Numbered from the stretch's first letter, positions 1 through 7,789 are shown. The stretch is 7,940 bases of DNA from a bacterium (GCA_029939815.1 JAOZSF010000075.1:1-7940); one strand, 5' to 3'. Notes: generated by a model not told the origin, from the letters alone. Made by a program: numbers and translations.

Positions 1-2270
1 TCGCCGGAATCGAAAACCGGCAGTAAATTACCTTCAATTTTTCCGCCGTCAACTTCAATTGATGTTACGCCTGTTTTTCTTCCGGCGGTATTGTCTATTT
101 CAATATTATAAGTTGCACCGCGGAATTTTCTCGTTAAGCCGACTTTGTCAAGTTCCACACTCATGCACGGGTCAACAATCAGTCCTTCATAAGTTCTGCG
201 AATACCGAAAATCCATTCAACAAGCAGCATTAAAAACCAGCCGGTGGTTCCGGTTCGCCACGTGTAAATTCCGCGACCATATTGTGCCGGCATAGCCTCG
301 TAACAATTAGTAAATCCAAAAGGTTCGCAAAAAGAATTTGTAATGGGATTCCACTCGCTGTCAGGAGCGATTTTCTTAAAAGTCCGCCACGCTTCTTCTG
401 CTCTTCCAAGCATACAATCAGCAACGCCTTTAAAACCTGATGCGTGACAATAAGCGCCGCCGTTAGTTCCGTGCCCCGGAATAATTTTCGAGAATTTCCC
501 GATTCTTTCATCTTTTCTTGTGCACGGCGGAGCACAAAGAATAAAACCGATGTCAAGTTCACAATATTCATCAACCGATTTCATGCATTGTTCTGCACGT
601 TCGCCGTCCGCGGTTTTAGAGAGCACCGCCCAGGATTGCGTGTTCATAAAAATTTTCGCCTGGTCATCCTGATCGGTTCCGAGCGGAGTTCCGTGTTCGC
701 AGGTAGTTCTTATAAACCATTTCCCGTCCCAGGCAAATTCATTCAGCAGTTTTTTAAATTTGTCAAATTGAGTTCTTGCTTCTGTCTCCACATCTTTATC
801 CCCGCGGCGTTTAGCAAGCTCTTCCATTTCGAGAAGTCCGTAACAAAGTTGTTGAGTAACCATAACGCTTTCGCGTTCACCGGTTAATTTTGAAGGTTCC
901 AATCCGTCATTCCAGTCGGCGAAATGCTGGTCGCACAATCCGTTTTTTCCTGTATCATTACAGAGGTATTTCATTGCTCTGATCATGTGGTCCCAGACTG
1001 TCCCTTCTTCATCGCTGTCAAGATAAGGTAAAACAACATCGAGCAAAGAGAAATCACCGCTCTCTTTTATCATCAAAGGAACTGTTAAAAAAATCCACGC
1101 CGGTTTATCGGCATAAGTTAATCGATTCATCGGACGAAACCCGTGCGGAACGCTTCCGTTAGGATATTGCGAAGACAAAGCGCGCAACAGATTTTCTTTT
1201 GCGAGGTCATAATCAATCATAGCGAGAGCGGCATCAATCTGCACATTATCTCTGAAGCCGCTTTTGTCAATCAGATATGCCGCCATCATAGTTTTAGAAA
1301 AAATATTAATCATGCCGTCATAATTTTTGTTGCCTGTGCGGACAGTCATTGCATCAATTCTTTTTTTCTCAATGGCTTCCTGTTCTAAGCAAGCGGCATC
1401 AATGGCTTCCGGTGTCAGTCTTGCGCGGATATTTTTTACTTCTTTTGGTGAGGCGGCATTACCGATAATAAAATCAGTTCTTACGGAAGATTTTGGCGGA
1501 ATGTCAAAAGTAACTTGAATAATTCCTGAACAGTCGGGATCATAACCCGCGCATTTACCGTCACAATTCCACCCCCATAAAATTTTTGGAGTACTCAAAG
1601 AAAAATCTGAGCGAGTAAACGCGTCACGATAACCTGTCGCTTTAAATTCTTTACTTGTTGTAATCATATAACCTTTATAGCGGTCGGTCGGAGTTTCTTT
1701 TCTTGCATGATTAGTAACAAAAACTCCGCCCATATCCTGAATGATTTCTGAAAAATTCTCTGCGGGGATTCCGCCGCTTTCCGCGCTTGTTCCGTTCAAC
1801 TGAAATTTGGCAAATCCAAAAACCGAGACTTTACGCCGGCGGTCAGATAAATTTTCAACTTTAACCGTCCAGACTTCCGCGACTTCATCTTTAGGGCAAA
1901 AAACTCTTTGTGTCGCTCTCAGCTCCCCTGCCGTTCCCTGAATAACGGTTTTTGCCGGATAGTATCGACATTTTTTGTCGGTAACATCCTGAACTACCGG
2001 CTCGCCGAAAGGGTTGAAAGTCATATTCGTTTCATCATCGCGGATATAAACGTATTTACAATCGTAGCCGATTAAATTTATAGTATTGCCGTCTTTATCT
2101 CTAATTCTTGTAGAGCCGTCCCCAATGTTTGTAACTTCGGAATAAATTTCTTCGCCATTAATATTAGATTTATTATAATGGACATTGAACCATTTTTTCG
2201 GTGGAGTTTCTGTAAGTTCAAAACATTGTTCCTCTTCAATAAATTTTCCGTATTTTTCTACTGTTGACAT
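1..2270 (-). CDS. GH94-family glycoside phosphorylase, 3' end cut by window edge
   Basis: This is a reading frame of 756 uninterrupted codons from the ATG at 2270-2268, running off the left edge. GH94 enzymes are usually about 800 residues, so perhaps 40-60 are missing. It is an inverting phosphorolytic enzyme (beta-glycoside + phosphate gives an alpha-sugar 1-phosphate). The N-terminal beta-sandwich covers about 1-270, a helical linker follows, the (alpha/alpha)6 barrel covers about 320-700, and C-terminal strands come next. Residues supporting the family are GFRDNVQ (R340, D341, Q344), DWNDGLE (D452-E458, with D455 at the position of the GH94 general acid), H609 in GGAYCHASGF, and TGTTGW at 673-678, followed by the typical EW-x-x-G-x-RR and VDPC segments. 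There is no signal peptide, so it should be cytoplasmic. It lies 66 bp downstream of the sulfatase gene and is probably co-transcribed. The start lacks a Shine-Dalgarno sequence. The motifs differ from classical cellobiose and chitobiose phosphorylases, so the substrate is unknown. Confidence 0.9.
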   Translation of the reverse strand, partial: MSTVEKYGKFIEEEQCFELTETPPKKWFNVHYNKSNINGEEIYSEVTNIGDGSTRIRDKDGNTINLIGYDCKYVYIRDDETNMTFNPFGEPVVQDVTDKKCRYYPAKTVIQGTAGELRATQRVFCPKDEVAEVWTVKVENLSDRRRKVSVFGFAKFQLNGTSAESGGIPAENFSEIIQDMGGVFVTNHARKETPTDRYKGYMITTSKEFKATGYRDAFTRSDFSLSTPKILWGWNCDGKCAGYDPDCSGIIQVTFDIPPKSSVRTDFIIGNAASPKEVKNIRARLTPEAIDAACLEQEAIEKKRIDAMTVRTGNKNYDGMINIFSKTMMAAYLIDKSGFRDNVQIDAALAMIDYDLAKENLLRALSSQYPNGSVPHGFRPMNRLTYADKPAWIFLTVPLMIKESGDFSLLDVVLPYLDSDEEGTVWDHMIRAMKYLCNDTGKNGLCDQHFADWNDGLEPSKLTGERESVMVTQQLCYGLLEMEELAKRRGDKDVETEARTQFDKFKKLLNEFAWDGKWFIRTTCEHGTPLGTDQDDQAKIFMNTQSWAVLSKTADGERAEQCMKSVDEYCELDIGFILCAPPCTRKDERIGKFSKIIPGHGTNGGAYCHASGFKGVADCMLGRAEEAWRTFKKIAPDSEWNPITNSFCEPFGFTNCYEAMPAQYGRGIYTWRTGTTGWFLMLLVEWIFGIRRTYEGLIVDPCMSVELDKVGLTRKFRGATYNIEIDNTAGRKTGVTSIEVDGGKIEGNLLPVFDSG

Positions 2271-2336
2271 AATATTATTTTGGTTTTTGGTAGTGGCAGA
2301 TTCCATATCTGCCGTATTTAGTATTTATTTTCAATA
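2271..2336 (-). repeat. Intergenic palindrome between sulfatase and GH94 genes
   Basis: The 66-bp gap contains a perfect inverted repeat at 2295-2313: a 7-bp stem (GGCAGAT/ATCTGCC) with a 5-nt loop. On the transcribed minus strand it is followed by ACTACC and an A-rich run rather than a T-tract, so it does not look like an intrinsic terminator. It could be an mRNA-stabilising or processing hairpin, or one copy of a dispersed palindromic repeat. I saw no second copy in this window. Confidence 0.6.
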
Positions 2337-4010
2337 TCAGCTCATGATTAAGTTTTCCATCGCTTTTCTCTTTTCCTCAATTTCACTAAAAGCCCGGCAC
2401 ATCATTTCTTTGCTTCCCGGCTGACATTTAACGGCTTTTAACATTTTTCTCCCGCCGCGATGTGAGACTGATTTTTCTAATTCATCTAAGATAATATCAG
2501 CTTCTGTTTCTTTTGATTCCCGACCGAAATTCTGGAATGCGGAAAAACACCACTTGGGATATTTGTTCCCATTGTTCCAATCAAAGACCGGATACATATC
2601 CTGTTCTTCTCCGGGTTCATTTACCACGCATTTTTTAAAATTATCGTTTTCTATTCTCCCCGGTTCTCCGAGATTCTTTTCGTAGTCAATTGCCGCATTT
2701 CTCAGCTTAGTTAAAATTTTTTGCGGACACTTATCAGTTCCAATTAAATTATTTGCTTCTCCCGGATCGTTTTCCAAATCATACAAATATTCATGTCCGC
2801 CACGATAATAATGAATAAATTTATATCGTTTGTCTCGAGACATTACCCAGCGGTAACGTTCGTGAAGACATTCACTGCATTGAATTTCGCGCGAGCGAGT
2901 CCCGGGATTTGAAGTTTCCGGGAGGAGCGATCCGCCGACAAGCGAATAATTTTCATGAGATTTTTTATAATAATAATCAATTCCTGCTTCATCAAGAATT
3001 GTAGGAAAAATATCCATTAAATCTATGAAGCGTTCATCTGTTGAGCCGGGTTTAAATCGTTTCGGATAGCGAATAACAAAAGGAACTCTTGCCGAACTTT
3101 CATAAGGAACGGATTTTTGATACATACCTCTGTCCTGCAGCATTTCTCCATGATCGGAAGTGAAAATAATGAAAGTATCATCTAATAAATCTGTTTCTTC
3201 CAATGTTTTCATAACAACGCCGAAAGCGTCATCAACCATGCTTACGCTTGTGAAATACGCTTCCCGAATTTTTCTTTTTTCTTCATCTGAATCTTCCAAA
3301 CCGTTATTTAACGCGTCTTGCGGAAAAGGCGGGCAAATTGCGTCTGTAAATGGTTCCGGCAAATCAGCGTCTTTATATCTATCAATTTGCGATTCAGGAA
3401 TATTCCAAGGCGGATGAGGTTTAATCCAGCCAAGTGTTAAAAGCCAGGGCCGATGCTGATTTCTTTTTATCCAGTCGGACGCATAATTGCCCAGCCATGT
3501 TGTCCCATGACATTCATCCGGAACAAGAGAAATTTGCGGTTCGTGATAAATCATTGTGCGTACGCCGTGAATATTCCTTAAATTTTCGTATCCCTGTTTT
3601 CTAAGAAATTTTAAATATTCATCGTCCTCAACATCTTCAGGTAATTCTTCCATCAACATGAGTTCATCATATCCGTGATGTTCAGTTGGCGGAACAAAAT
3701 GACTTTTACCGAGAGCGGCGGTATGCCACCCGTTCTCCGACATTACACGCGCCAGAGTCGGTATGCCGGAATCTGCAATCGGCTGGTCAAAATTCCCGTA
3801 ATAGCCGTGAAAACGCGGAGTCATTCCTGTTATCAGACAATGTCTTGCCGGAATACAAATCGGGTTTGGCGAATAAGCGTTTTTGAACAGGCAGCCTTCA
3901 TTGACCAGCCGGTCAAGATTCGGGGTTTCCATATAAGGGTATCCCGCGGCGGCGATAGTGTCGAAACGTTGTTGGTCAGTAATAACGATTAAGAAGTTAT
4001 TTTTTTTCAT
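2337..4010 (-). CDS. Cys-type sulfatase (alkaline phosphatase superfamily), probably cytoplasmic
   Basis: This is a complete 557-residue formylglycine-dependent sulfatase, which hydrolyses sulfate esters. The signature C-I-P-A-R is at 52-56, where C52 would be oxidised to formylglycine by a maturase not seen in this window; L-I-T-G-M follows at 59-63. Probable metal ligands are D12 and Q13 (ITDQQ) and D286-H287 (FTSDHGEM). Other active-site positions are K102 and H104 (GKSHF), K198 and H200 (KPHPPW), K299 and R308. The usual end of the fold is recognisable in YLYDLENDPGEANNL at 408-422. A charged C-terminal extension of about 110 residues (about 445-557) follows and is not part of the core fold. 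The N-terminus starts directly with the first beta strand, with no signal peptide, so a cytosolic location is inferred. The gene is first in an apparent operon with the GH94 phosphorylase, suggesting desulfation of an imported saccharide before phosphorolysis. The start ATG has only an A-rich stretch upstream. The exact sulfatase subfamily and substrate are not resolved. Confidence 0.95.
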   Translation of the reverse strand: MKKNNFLIVITDQQRFDTIAAAGYPYMETPNLDRLVNEGCLFKNAYSPNPICIPARHCLITGMTPRFHGYYGNFDQPIADSGIPTLARVMSENGWHTAALGKSHFVPPTEHHGYDELMLMEELPEDVEDDEYLKFLRKQGYENLRNIHGVRTMIYHEPQISLVPDECHGTTWLGNYASDWIKRNQHRPWLLTLGWIKPHPPWNIPESQIDRYKDADLPEPFTDAICPPFPQDALNNGLEDSDEEKRKIREAYFTSVSMVDDAFGVVMKTLEETDLLDDTFIIFTSDHGEMLQDRGMYQKSVPYESSARVPFVIRYPKRFKPGSTDERFIDLMDIFPTILDEAGIDYYYKKSHENYSLVGGSLLPETSNPGTRSREIQCSECLHERYRWVMSRDKRYKFIHYYRGGHEYLYDLENDPGEANNLIGTDKCPQKILTKLRNAAIDYEKNLGEPGRIENDNFKKCVVNEPGEEQDMYPVFDWNNGNKYPKWCFSAFQNFGRESKETEADIILDELEKSVSHRGGRKMLKAVKCQPGSKEMMCRAFSEIEEKRKAMENLIMS

Positions 4011-4052
4011 TTTTCAGTAAATAAGATTATATAGTATTAATTTAGCATTAAA

Positions 4053-4086
4053 ATTATAACAAATGAAGTATAAAAAAAGAATGTCA
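4053..4086 (-). promoter_or_regulatory. 34-bp conserved promoter-like element, copy 1 (upstream of sulfatase)
   Basis: Read on the minus strand, this begins TGACATTC, continues with seven T's and ATACTTCATTTG, and ends in TATAAT at 4058-4053. It is identical over all 34 bases to plus-strand 7818-7851. The end forms an extended -10 box (TG at 4061-4060, one base, then TATAAT). Transcription would start near 4046, giving a leader of about 36 nt before the ATG at 4010. The TGACA at the upstream end is too far (23 nt) from the -10 box to be a normal -35 box, so the upstream part may be an activator or operator site. Confidence 0.65.
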
Positions 4087-4110
4087 GAAAAAAACTAAAA
4101 AGATGTTAAA

Positions 4111-4139
4111 ATCATAGAATACCAATAAAAATATGTCAA
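4111..4139 (-). promoter_or_regulatory. Sigma70-type promoter candidate for the sulfatase-GH94 operon
   Basis: On the minus strand, a perfect -35 box TTGACA (4139-4134) is separated by exactly 17 nt from TATGAT (4116-4111), five of six matches to the -10 consensus. Transcription would start near 4104 and give a leader of about 94 nt before the sulfatase ATG. The region is very AT-rich, so a chance match is possible, but the spacing and the -35 box are ideal. Confidence 0.5.
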
Positions 4140-4171
4140 TTTCATATTTTACTTATTATATAGTGCCTGAC

Positions 4172-4198
4172 CGAAAATGGTAAAATACCCTTTTATCG
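4172..4198 (+). other. Imperfect hairpin in the leader of the giant gene
   Basis: Stem parts are CG, AAAA and GGTA on the left, pairing with TACC, TTTT and CG on the right, around a 3-nt AAA loop. There is one C/T mismatch and a 2-nt bulge. It lies about 75 nt before the preferred ATG. No U-run follows, so it is not a normal intrinsic terminator. A regulatory role is only possible, since the pairing is weak and AT-rich. Confidence 0.25.
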
Positions 4199-4273
4199 AC
4201 AATCCCGAAAATTTCCGTGCACCCCAAAACATATCTGTCTTGAAAAAAAATATTGGAATTGCTATTATTAAGT

Positions 4274-7200
4274 ATGCTTCATAAAAAAAACAAATTGTTT
4301 CTTTGGGCTTTCATTCCAATTCTTTTTTTGGCATCCGCTTTCTTTTTTTTCACTTACAATAAAAAAGAACCTGTTTTACAAACTGAAAAAAAAACTGCTG
4401 CCACTGTTCAGCATGGCTTAACTAATCACCCAAAAATAAGAAAGAAAAGCAGAAAAAAATTCGGCTCCGGAAAAAGAAAACATAAAATCGAAAAAATTAC
4501 ATCGATTTTTGTTAAAGTTATGATCAAAAAAAATATCGCTACCGGCGCTTTCGTTTCTATTTCCGCAAATCTTAAAAAAAATACTGTCGAGCTCCGGGCG
4601 GAAACTAAAAGCAACGGCGTTGCAGCTTTTCAGTTCCCTGCTTCCGCAACGAAGATTAAAATAACCGCATCGCGTTCCGGTTATCTCAGTGCGACTTACT
4701 CGCTTAAGAGGTTGAGTTCCCCAAGCAATGATTTTTCTATAGTACTAACGTTGAGGGAAAAAGGAGTTGTAATAACAGCATGTGTCATTTCCGAATCCGG
4801 TCTACCGTCAAGCAACATTTTTGCAAGAATATTTTCTACTGATCATCAAAGAATCCCTGCATTAAAAAAAGCATTTTCAACTAATATTTATGACAGTGAA
4901 ATTGTTTTCGACCCCATACCGGTCGGTTTAAAAAACCTTTGCGTTTCTTTAAAGTGTGATGATATGTCGGAATGCTTCTCTGAAGTGTTTGACACAATTG
5001 ATGAAGAAGATAAAACAGTCATTATCCTCGCTCCTCCAACTTCTATTCTTTACGGTAAAGCGATTTTTAGCGATGGCACTCCCGTTGGATTGTTTAAACT
5101 TAACGCAAATCCGGTTACCGATGCGCGAGGGCGATTTCAGCTTGGAAAGATCAACAAGAAAATTTACACTGATAAATATGGTGAATACTGGTGCTCAGGT
5201 TTAATTCCCGCTTATTACAATATAAAAATTAAATCAGAACAAAATGCAGATATTAACACTAATATCTGGATCACGGAAGGCGCTAATTTCTTAGACGTTA
5301 CTTTTGAAAAACTGCCGTTCATTACTCTGCACGGCTCAACGCTTTTGGGAAATACAGATGAAGCGATTACAAATGCATCTGTAACGTTCACTTCTTATCT
5401 TGGAGATAAATCTCAAAAAGTCCTTTCAGATGTTTTCGGAAATTTTAATTTCGATATTCTAACCGCTCCTGGCAGACAGCCGGGAGAAATCAAAGTTGAG
5501 AAAGATGGTTTTTGCGATGCAGTTGCATATTTATCAAAAGGTTATATGGGTCAGAATGTTGTTATAAGACTTTTTACCGCGTCATCAATTACGGGTAAAG
5601 TTTTAACTATTGATAAGAAACCGGTTGCCGGAATAAGCGTAAGCGCCAGTTCCTTTTCTGCCGACCAAAAACCTGAAAAAAAATCCGACAAAAAACCGCC
5701 GGAAGAAAATATTGACCCGGGATTTAATCTTCAATATGGCGGCATAAGCAAATCACCGTCCGATGAAGCCGGGAATTACATTATTGAAGATATCGCCGCT
5801 CCGGAAACATATCTTGTTGATGCAGCTTCTCCTGAATGCTTTACTATGAATCAGTTTGACCCGTCAGTCAACATAGTGAATGTAAAGCCCGAAAAGCCGA
5901 CGCGCCACAATCTTATTGTTTATACCAAGAACATTATTTTTGTTAAAGCGGTAAATGAAGAAGAAGTTCCGGTTGAAAAATATGATCTCCAAACTAAAGT
6001 TATAACCTCCGATTCTCAAAAGACAAAAAATATTAAAATTGATCATAAGGGCGAGGAATGGATGTTAATCAATATTGATAATAAATTCTGTCATCCAAAA
6101 GCTGAGGTTTCGTTTGCAGCGACAACAACAACAGGCGAAAGTAAGGAAAGTAAAACGGTAAAATTATGCGGGAGTTCTACTAATTACGTTACTTTAAAAC
6201 TCGAGTTGGTAGAACCGCAAATCGCAGGCCATGTTTATATGCCCGATAAAATGCCGGCTGTTAAAGCAACGGTTTTTGCCAGAGCAAAAGCAAGCGGCAG
6301 CCGGGCAGCCGTCAAAACCGATCATATCGGTTATTTTGAAATTCGCGGATTAAAATGTAACGAAAATGAAGCCGTGATGCTGATGGCTTCGTTACGAAGT
6401 CAAAAAGCGGTCGCGGTAACAAATATTTTTGCCGGAGATTTAGATGTTGAAATTATCCTGAAGAAGCCGCAATATGTTACCGGTCGTGTTTTTTACGAGA
6501 ACTACAGTTTTCCGGCATCGAATTTTTATGTAAGTTTAACAGCGAATCAAAAAACAGGGAAAGAATTTTTCTCTGAAGACGGCTATTTTAAATTTTACAT
6601 AAATTCAAAACAGACATTTAATGATAAAGGATATGTTTACATTATTGCTGATGGTTATTCTCCGGAAAAAATCGAAGTCTCATTTGAACATGATGATGAA
6701 TTCGATGCCGGAGATATACTTCTTAATGATAAGTTCGCTACTGTAAAAGGAAGAGTAGTTAATCAGGACAAAAAACCGGTTTTCGCTGATGTTTATGTTC
6801 GACTTGTTGACTCATCGGTAAGAATGAAAAAGATTTCCACACAATCAAATCAGAGAGACGGAACTTTTACTATTAATAATTTGCCGATCGAAGAAATGTA
6901 TCTTGAAGCCAAAACACGTGTGGGAAAAGCTGTTTCCAAGCCGTTTACTCCACTATCGGGCGAAATCACTACTGTTCCTGATTTGATTATCGGCACAACA
7001 AACGGTATTTTGGTTGAACTGGAATTTATTCTTCCCAATGGAAATCCCGCGGCAAGAATGTATGTTGAAAAGTTTAAAACAGCGACCGATAGAAACGGTA
7101 TTTTAAAACTATGGCTTAAACCGGGGAATTTTCGTGCAACAAAAGTTTTCCCCTCTTTTGTTCCAAAAGAAAATTCGATTGGCGCGAAAACAGACGCAAA

Positions 7201-7747
7201 CTTAAAATATTATATTTCCGTTCCGTTTGTTATTGATGAAGAAACAAGCCGGCAGATTGTTCGGCTTGAATCCACATACCGAATCACAGGAATCGCTTTT
7301 GTAAACGGCAAAAAATATAATGGCGTTTTGCAGTTTAAGCTGATCACCCAAAATACTTCTTTTAATGCGGTCGCGCATGACGGGATATTTAAACTTAATG
7401 CGCTGCCGGGGAAATATATTGTCATTTGCCGCCCGTTTAGCACGGCAACCTCTGCTGTTTTAAAAAATGACCTGCAAAATAAAATTCATTTTATTGCCGG
7501 ACACGGAAAAATAGAACTGTTCTTTCCATGGAAAGGTGAGTGGAGAGCATCGCTTAAACTTCTGATTAACGGCTCTTATGTTAATGTTGCGGGGAATAAA
7601 AAGAATAAAGTTTCACGAATGGATTTTACCGAACTTCCTGCGGGTAAGTTTTCTGTTAGTGTAACCGGATTTCTAAAATCCGGCAATACGAATTTCAGCA
7701 GAAAAGCTGAATTATACCAGGATGGAATCATTTCTGTTTCTTTTTAA
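4274..7747 (+). CDS. Membrane-anchored protein with about 12 carboxypeptidase-regulatory-like beta-sandwich repeats
   Basis: With the ATG at 4274 the product has 1157 residues. A TTG seven codons upstream (4253) is in frame, but the ATG gives a classical start: MLHKKNK, then a hydrophobic stretch at about 8-26, then KK. This is a signal anchor or signal peptide, so the rest should be exported or periplasmic. A Lys/Arg-rich linker (about 54-75) follows. The remainder is tandem modules of about 75-115 residues, each opening with a strand-turn pattern such as ITGKVLTIDKKPVAG, IAGHVYMPDKMPAV or VKGRVVNQDKKPVFAD, with a later DxxGxF/Y turn (for example DEAGNY, DHIGYF, QRDGTF). This is the pattern of CarboxypepD_reg/transthyretin-like domains. 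Approximate module starts are 79, 164, 258, 349, 437, 556, 648, 733, 822, 912, 1002 and 1088. No catalytic domain, LPXTG or other sorting signal is visible. Function is unknown; an adhesive, carbohydrate-binding or structural role is inference. Confidence 0.85.
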   Translation: MLHKKNKLFLWAFIPILFLASAFFFFTYNKKEPVLQTEKKTAATVQHGLTNHPKIRKKSRKKFGSGKRKHKIEKITSIFVKVMIKKNIATGAFVSISANLKKNTVELRAETKSNGVAAFQFPASATKIKITASRSGYLSATYSLKRLSSPSNDFSIVLTLREKGVVITACVISESGLPSSNIFARIFSTDHQRIPALKKAFSTNIYDSEIVFDPIPVGLKNLCVSLKCDDMSECFSEVFDTIDEEDKTVIILAPPTSILYGKAIFSDGTPVGLFKLNANPVTDARGRFQLGKINKKIYTDKYGEYWCSGLIPAYYNIKIKSEQNADINTNIWITEGANFLDVTFEKLPFITLHGSTLLGNTDEAITNASVTFTSYLGDKSQKVLSDVFGNFNFDILTAPGRQPGEIKVEKDGFCDAVAYLSKGYMGQNVVIRLFTASSITGKVLTIDKKPVAGISVSASSFSADQKPEKKSDKKPPEENIDPGFNLQYGGISKSPSDEAGNYIIEDIAAPETYLVDAASPECFTMNQFDPSVNIVNVKPEKPTRHNLIVYTKNIIFVKAVNEEEVPVEKYDLQTKVITSDSQKTKNIKIDHKGEEWMLINIDNKFCHPKAEVSFAATTTTGESKESKTVKLCGSSTNYVTLKLELVEPQIAGHVYMPDKMPAVKATVFARAKASGSRAAVKTDHIGYFEIRGLKCNENEAVMLMASLRSQKAVAVTNIFAGDLDVEIILKKPQYVTGRVFYENYSFPASNFYVSLTANQKTGKEFFSEDGYFKFYINSKQTFNDKGYVYIIADGYSPEKIEVSFEHDDEFDAGDILLNDKFATVKGRVVNQDKKPVFADVYVRLVDSSVRMKKISTQSNQRDGTFTINNLPIEEMYLEAKTRVGKAVSKPFTPLSGEITTVPDLIIGTTNGILVELEFILPNGNPAARMYVEKFKTATDRNGILKLWLKPGNFRATKVFPSFVPKENSIGAKTDANLKYYISVPFVIDEETSRQIVRLESTYRITGIAFVNGKKYNGVLQFKLITQNTSFNAVAHDGIFKLNALPGKYIVICRPFSTATSAVLKNDLQNKIHFIAGHGKIELFFPWKGEWRASLKLLINGSYVNVAGNKKNKVSRMDFTELPAGKFSVSVTGFLKSGNTNFSRKAELYQDGIISVSF

Positions 7748-7762
7748 ACCTGAAAAGAAATT

Positions 7763-7789
7763 AAAAGACATATTTTTGATGTTTTTTTT
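7763..7789 (+). terminator. Weak intrinsic terminator candidate after the giant gene
   Basis: Sixteen bases after the TAA, AAAAGACAT (7763-7771) can pair with ATGTTTTTT (7779-7787) around a 7-nt loop, with one G-U wobble. The 3' arm merges with a T-run that extends to 7789. The stem has only one G-C pair, so its strength is doubtful, but the position and U-tract fit a terminator. Confidence 0.4.

Larger units (their letters stand above)
4011..4252. other. Divergent AT-rich intergenic region
   Basis: These 242 bp separate the minus-strand sulfatase operon from the plus-strand giant gene. No protein is supported here. The left half carries the two promoter-like signals of the sulfatase operon. 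The right half is the presumed leader of the plus-strand gene. A TATAGT at 4159-4164 could be a -10 box for it, but no convincing -35 box lies 16-18 nt upstream. An imperfect hairpin (4172-4198) sits in this leader. Confidence 0.7.

Noticed and set aside
230..887. Open frames on both strands within the GH94 region (for example minus 574-230 and plus 444-887)
   Set aside because: They lie inside the continuous GH94 frame, which carries recognisable catalytic motifs; their products show no domain pattern.
3160..3992. Plus-strand frames opposite the sulfatase gene
   Set aside because: They are antisense to conserved sulfatase motifs, with low-complexity or Ser-rich products and no regulatory context.
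4141..4164. A third, degenerate copy of the 34-bp element on the plus strand upstream of the giant gene
   Set aside because: Only TACTT and a TATA-like run match; the T-tract, the TG before the -10 box and the spacing are missing, which is expected by chance in such AT-rich DNA.
4426..7443. Short frames in other reading frames within the giant gene (for example minus 4614-4426, plus 4956-5204, minus 7443-7210)
   Set aside because: They are fully inside the long frame with its regular module pattern and have no independent start signals.
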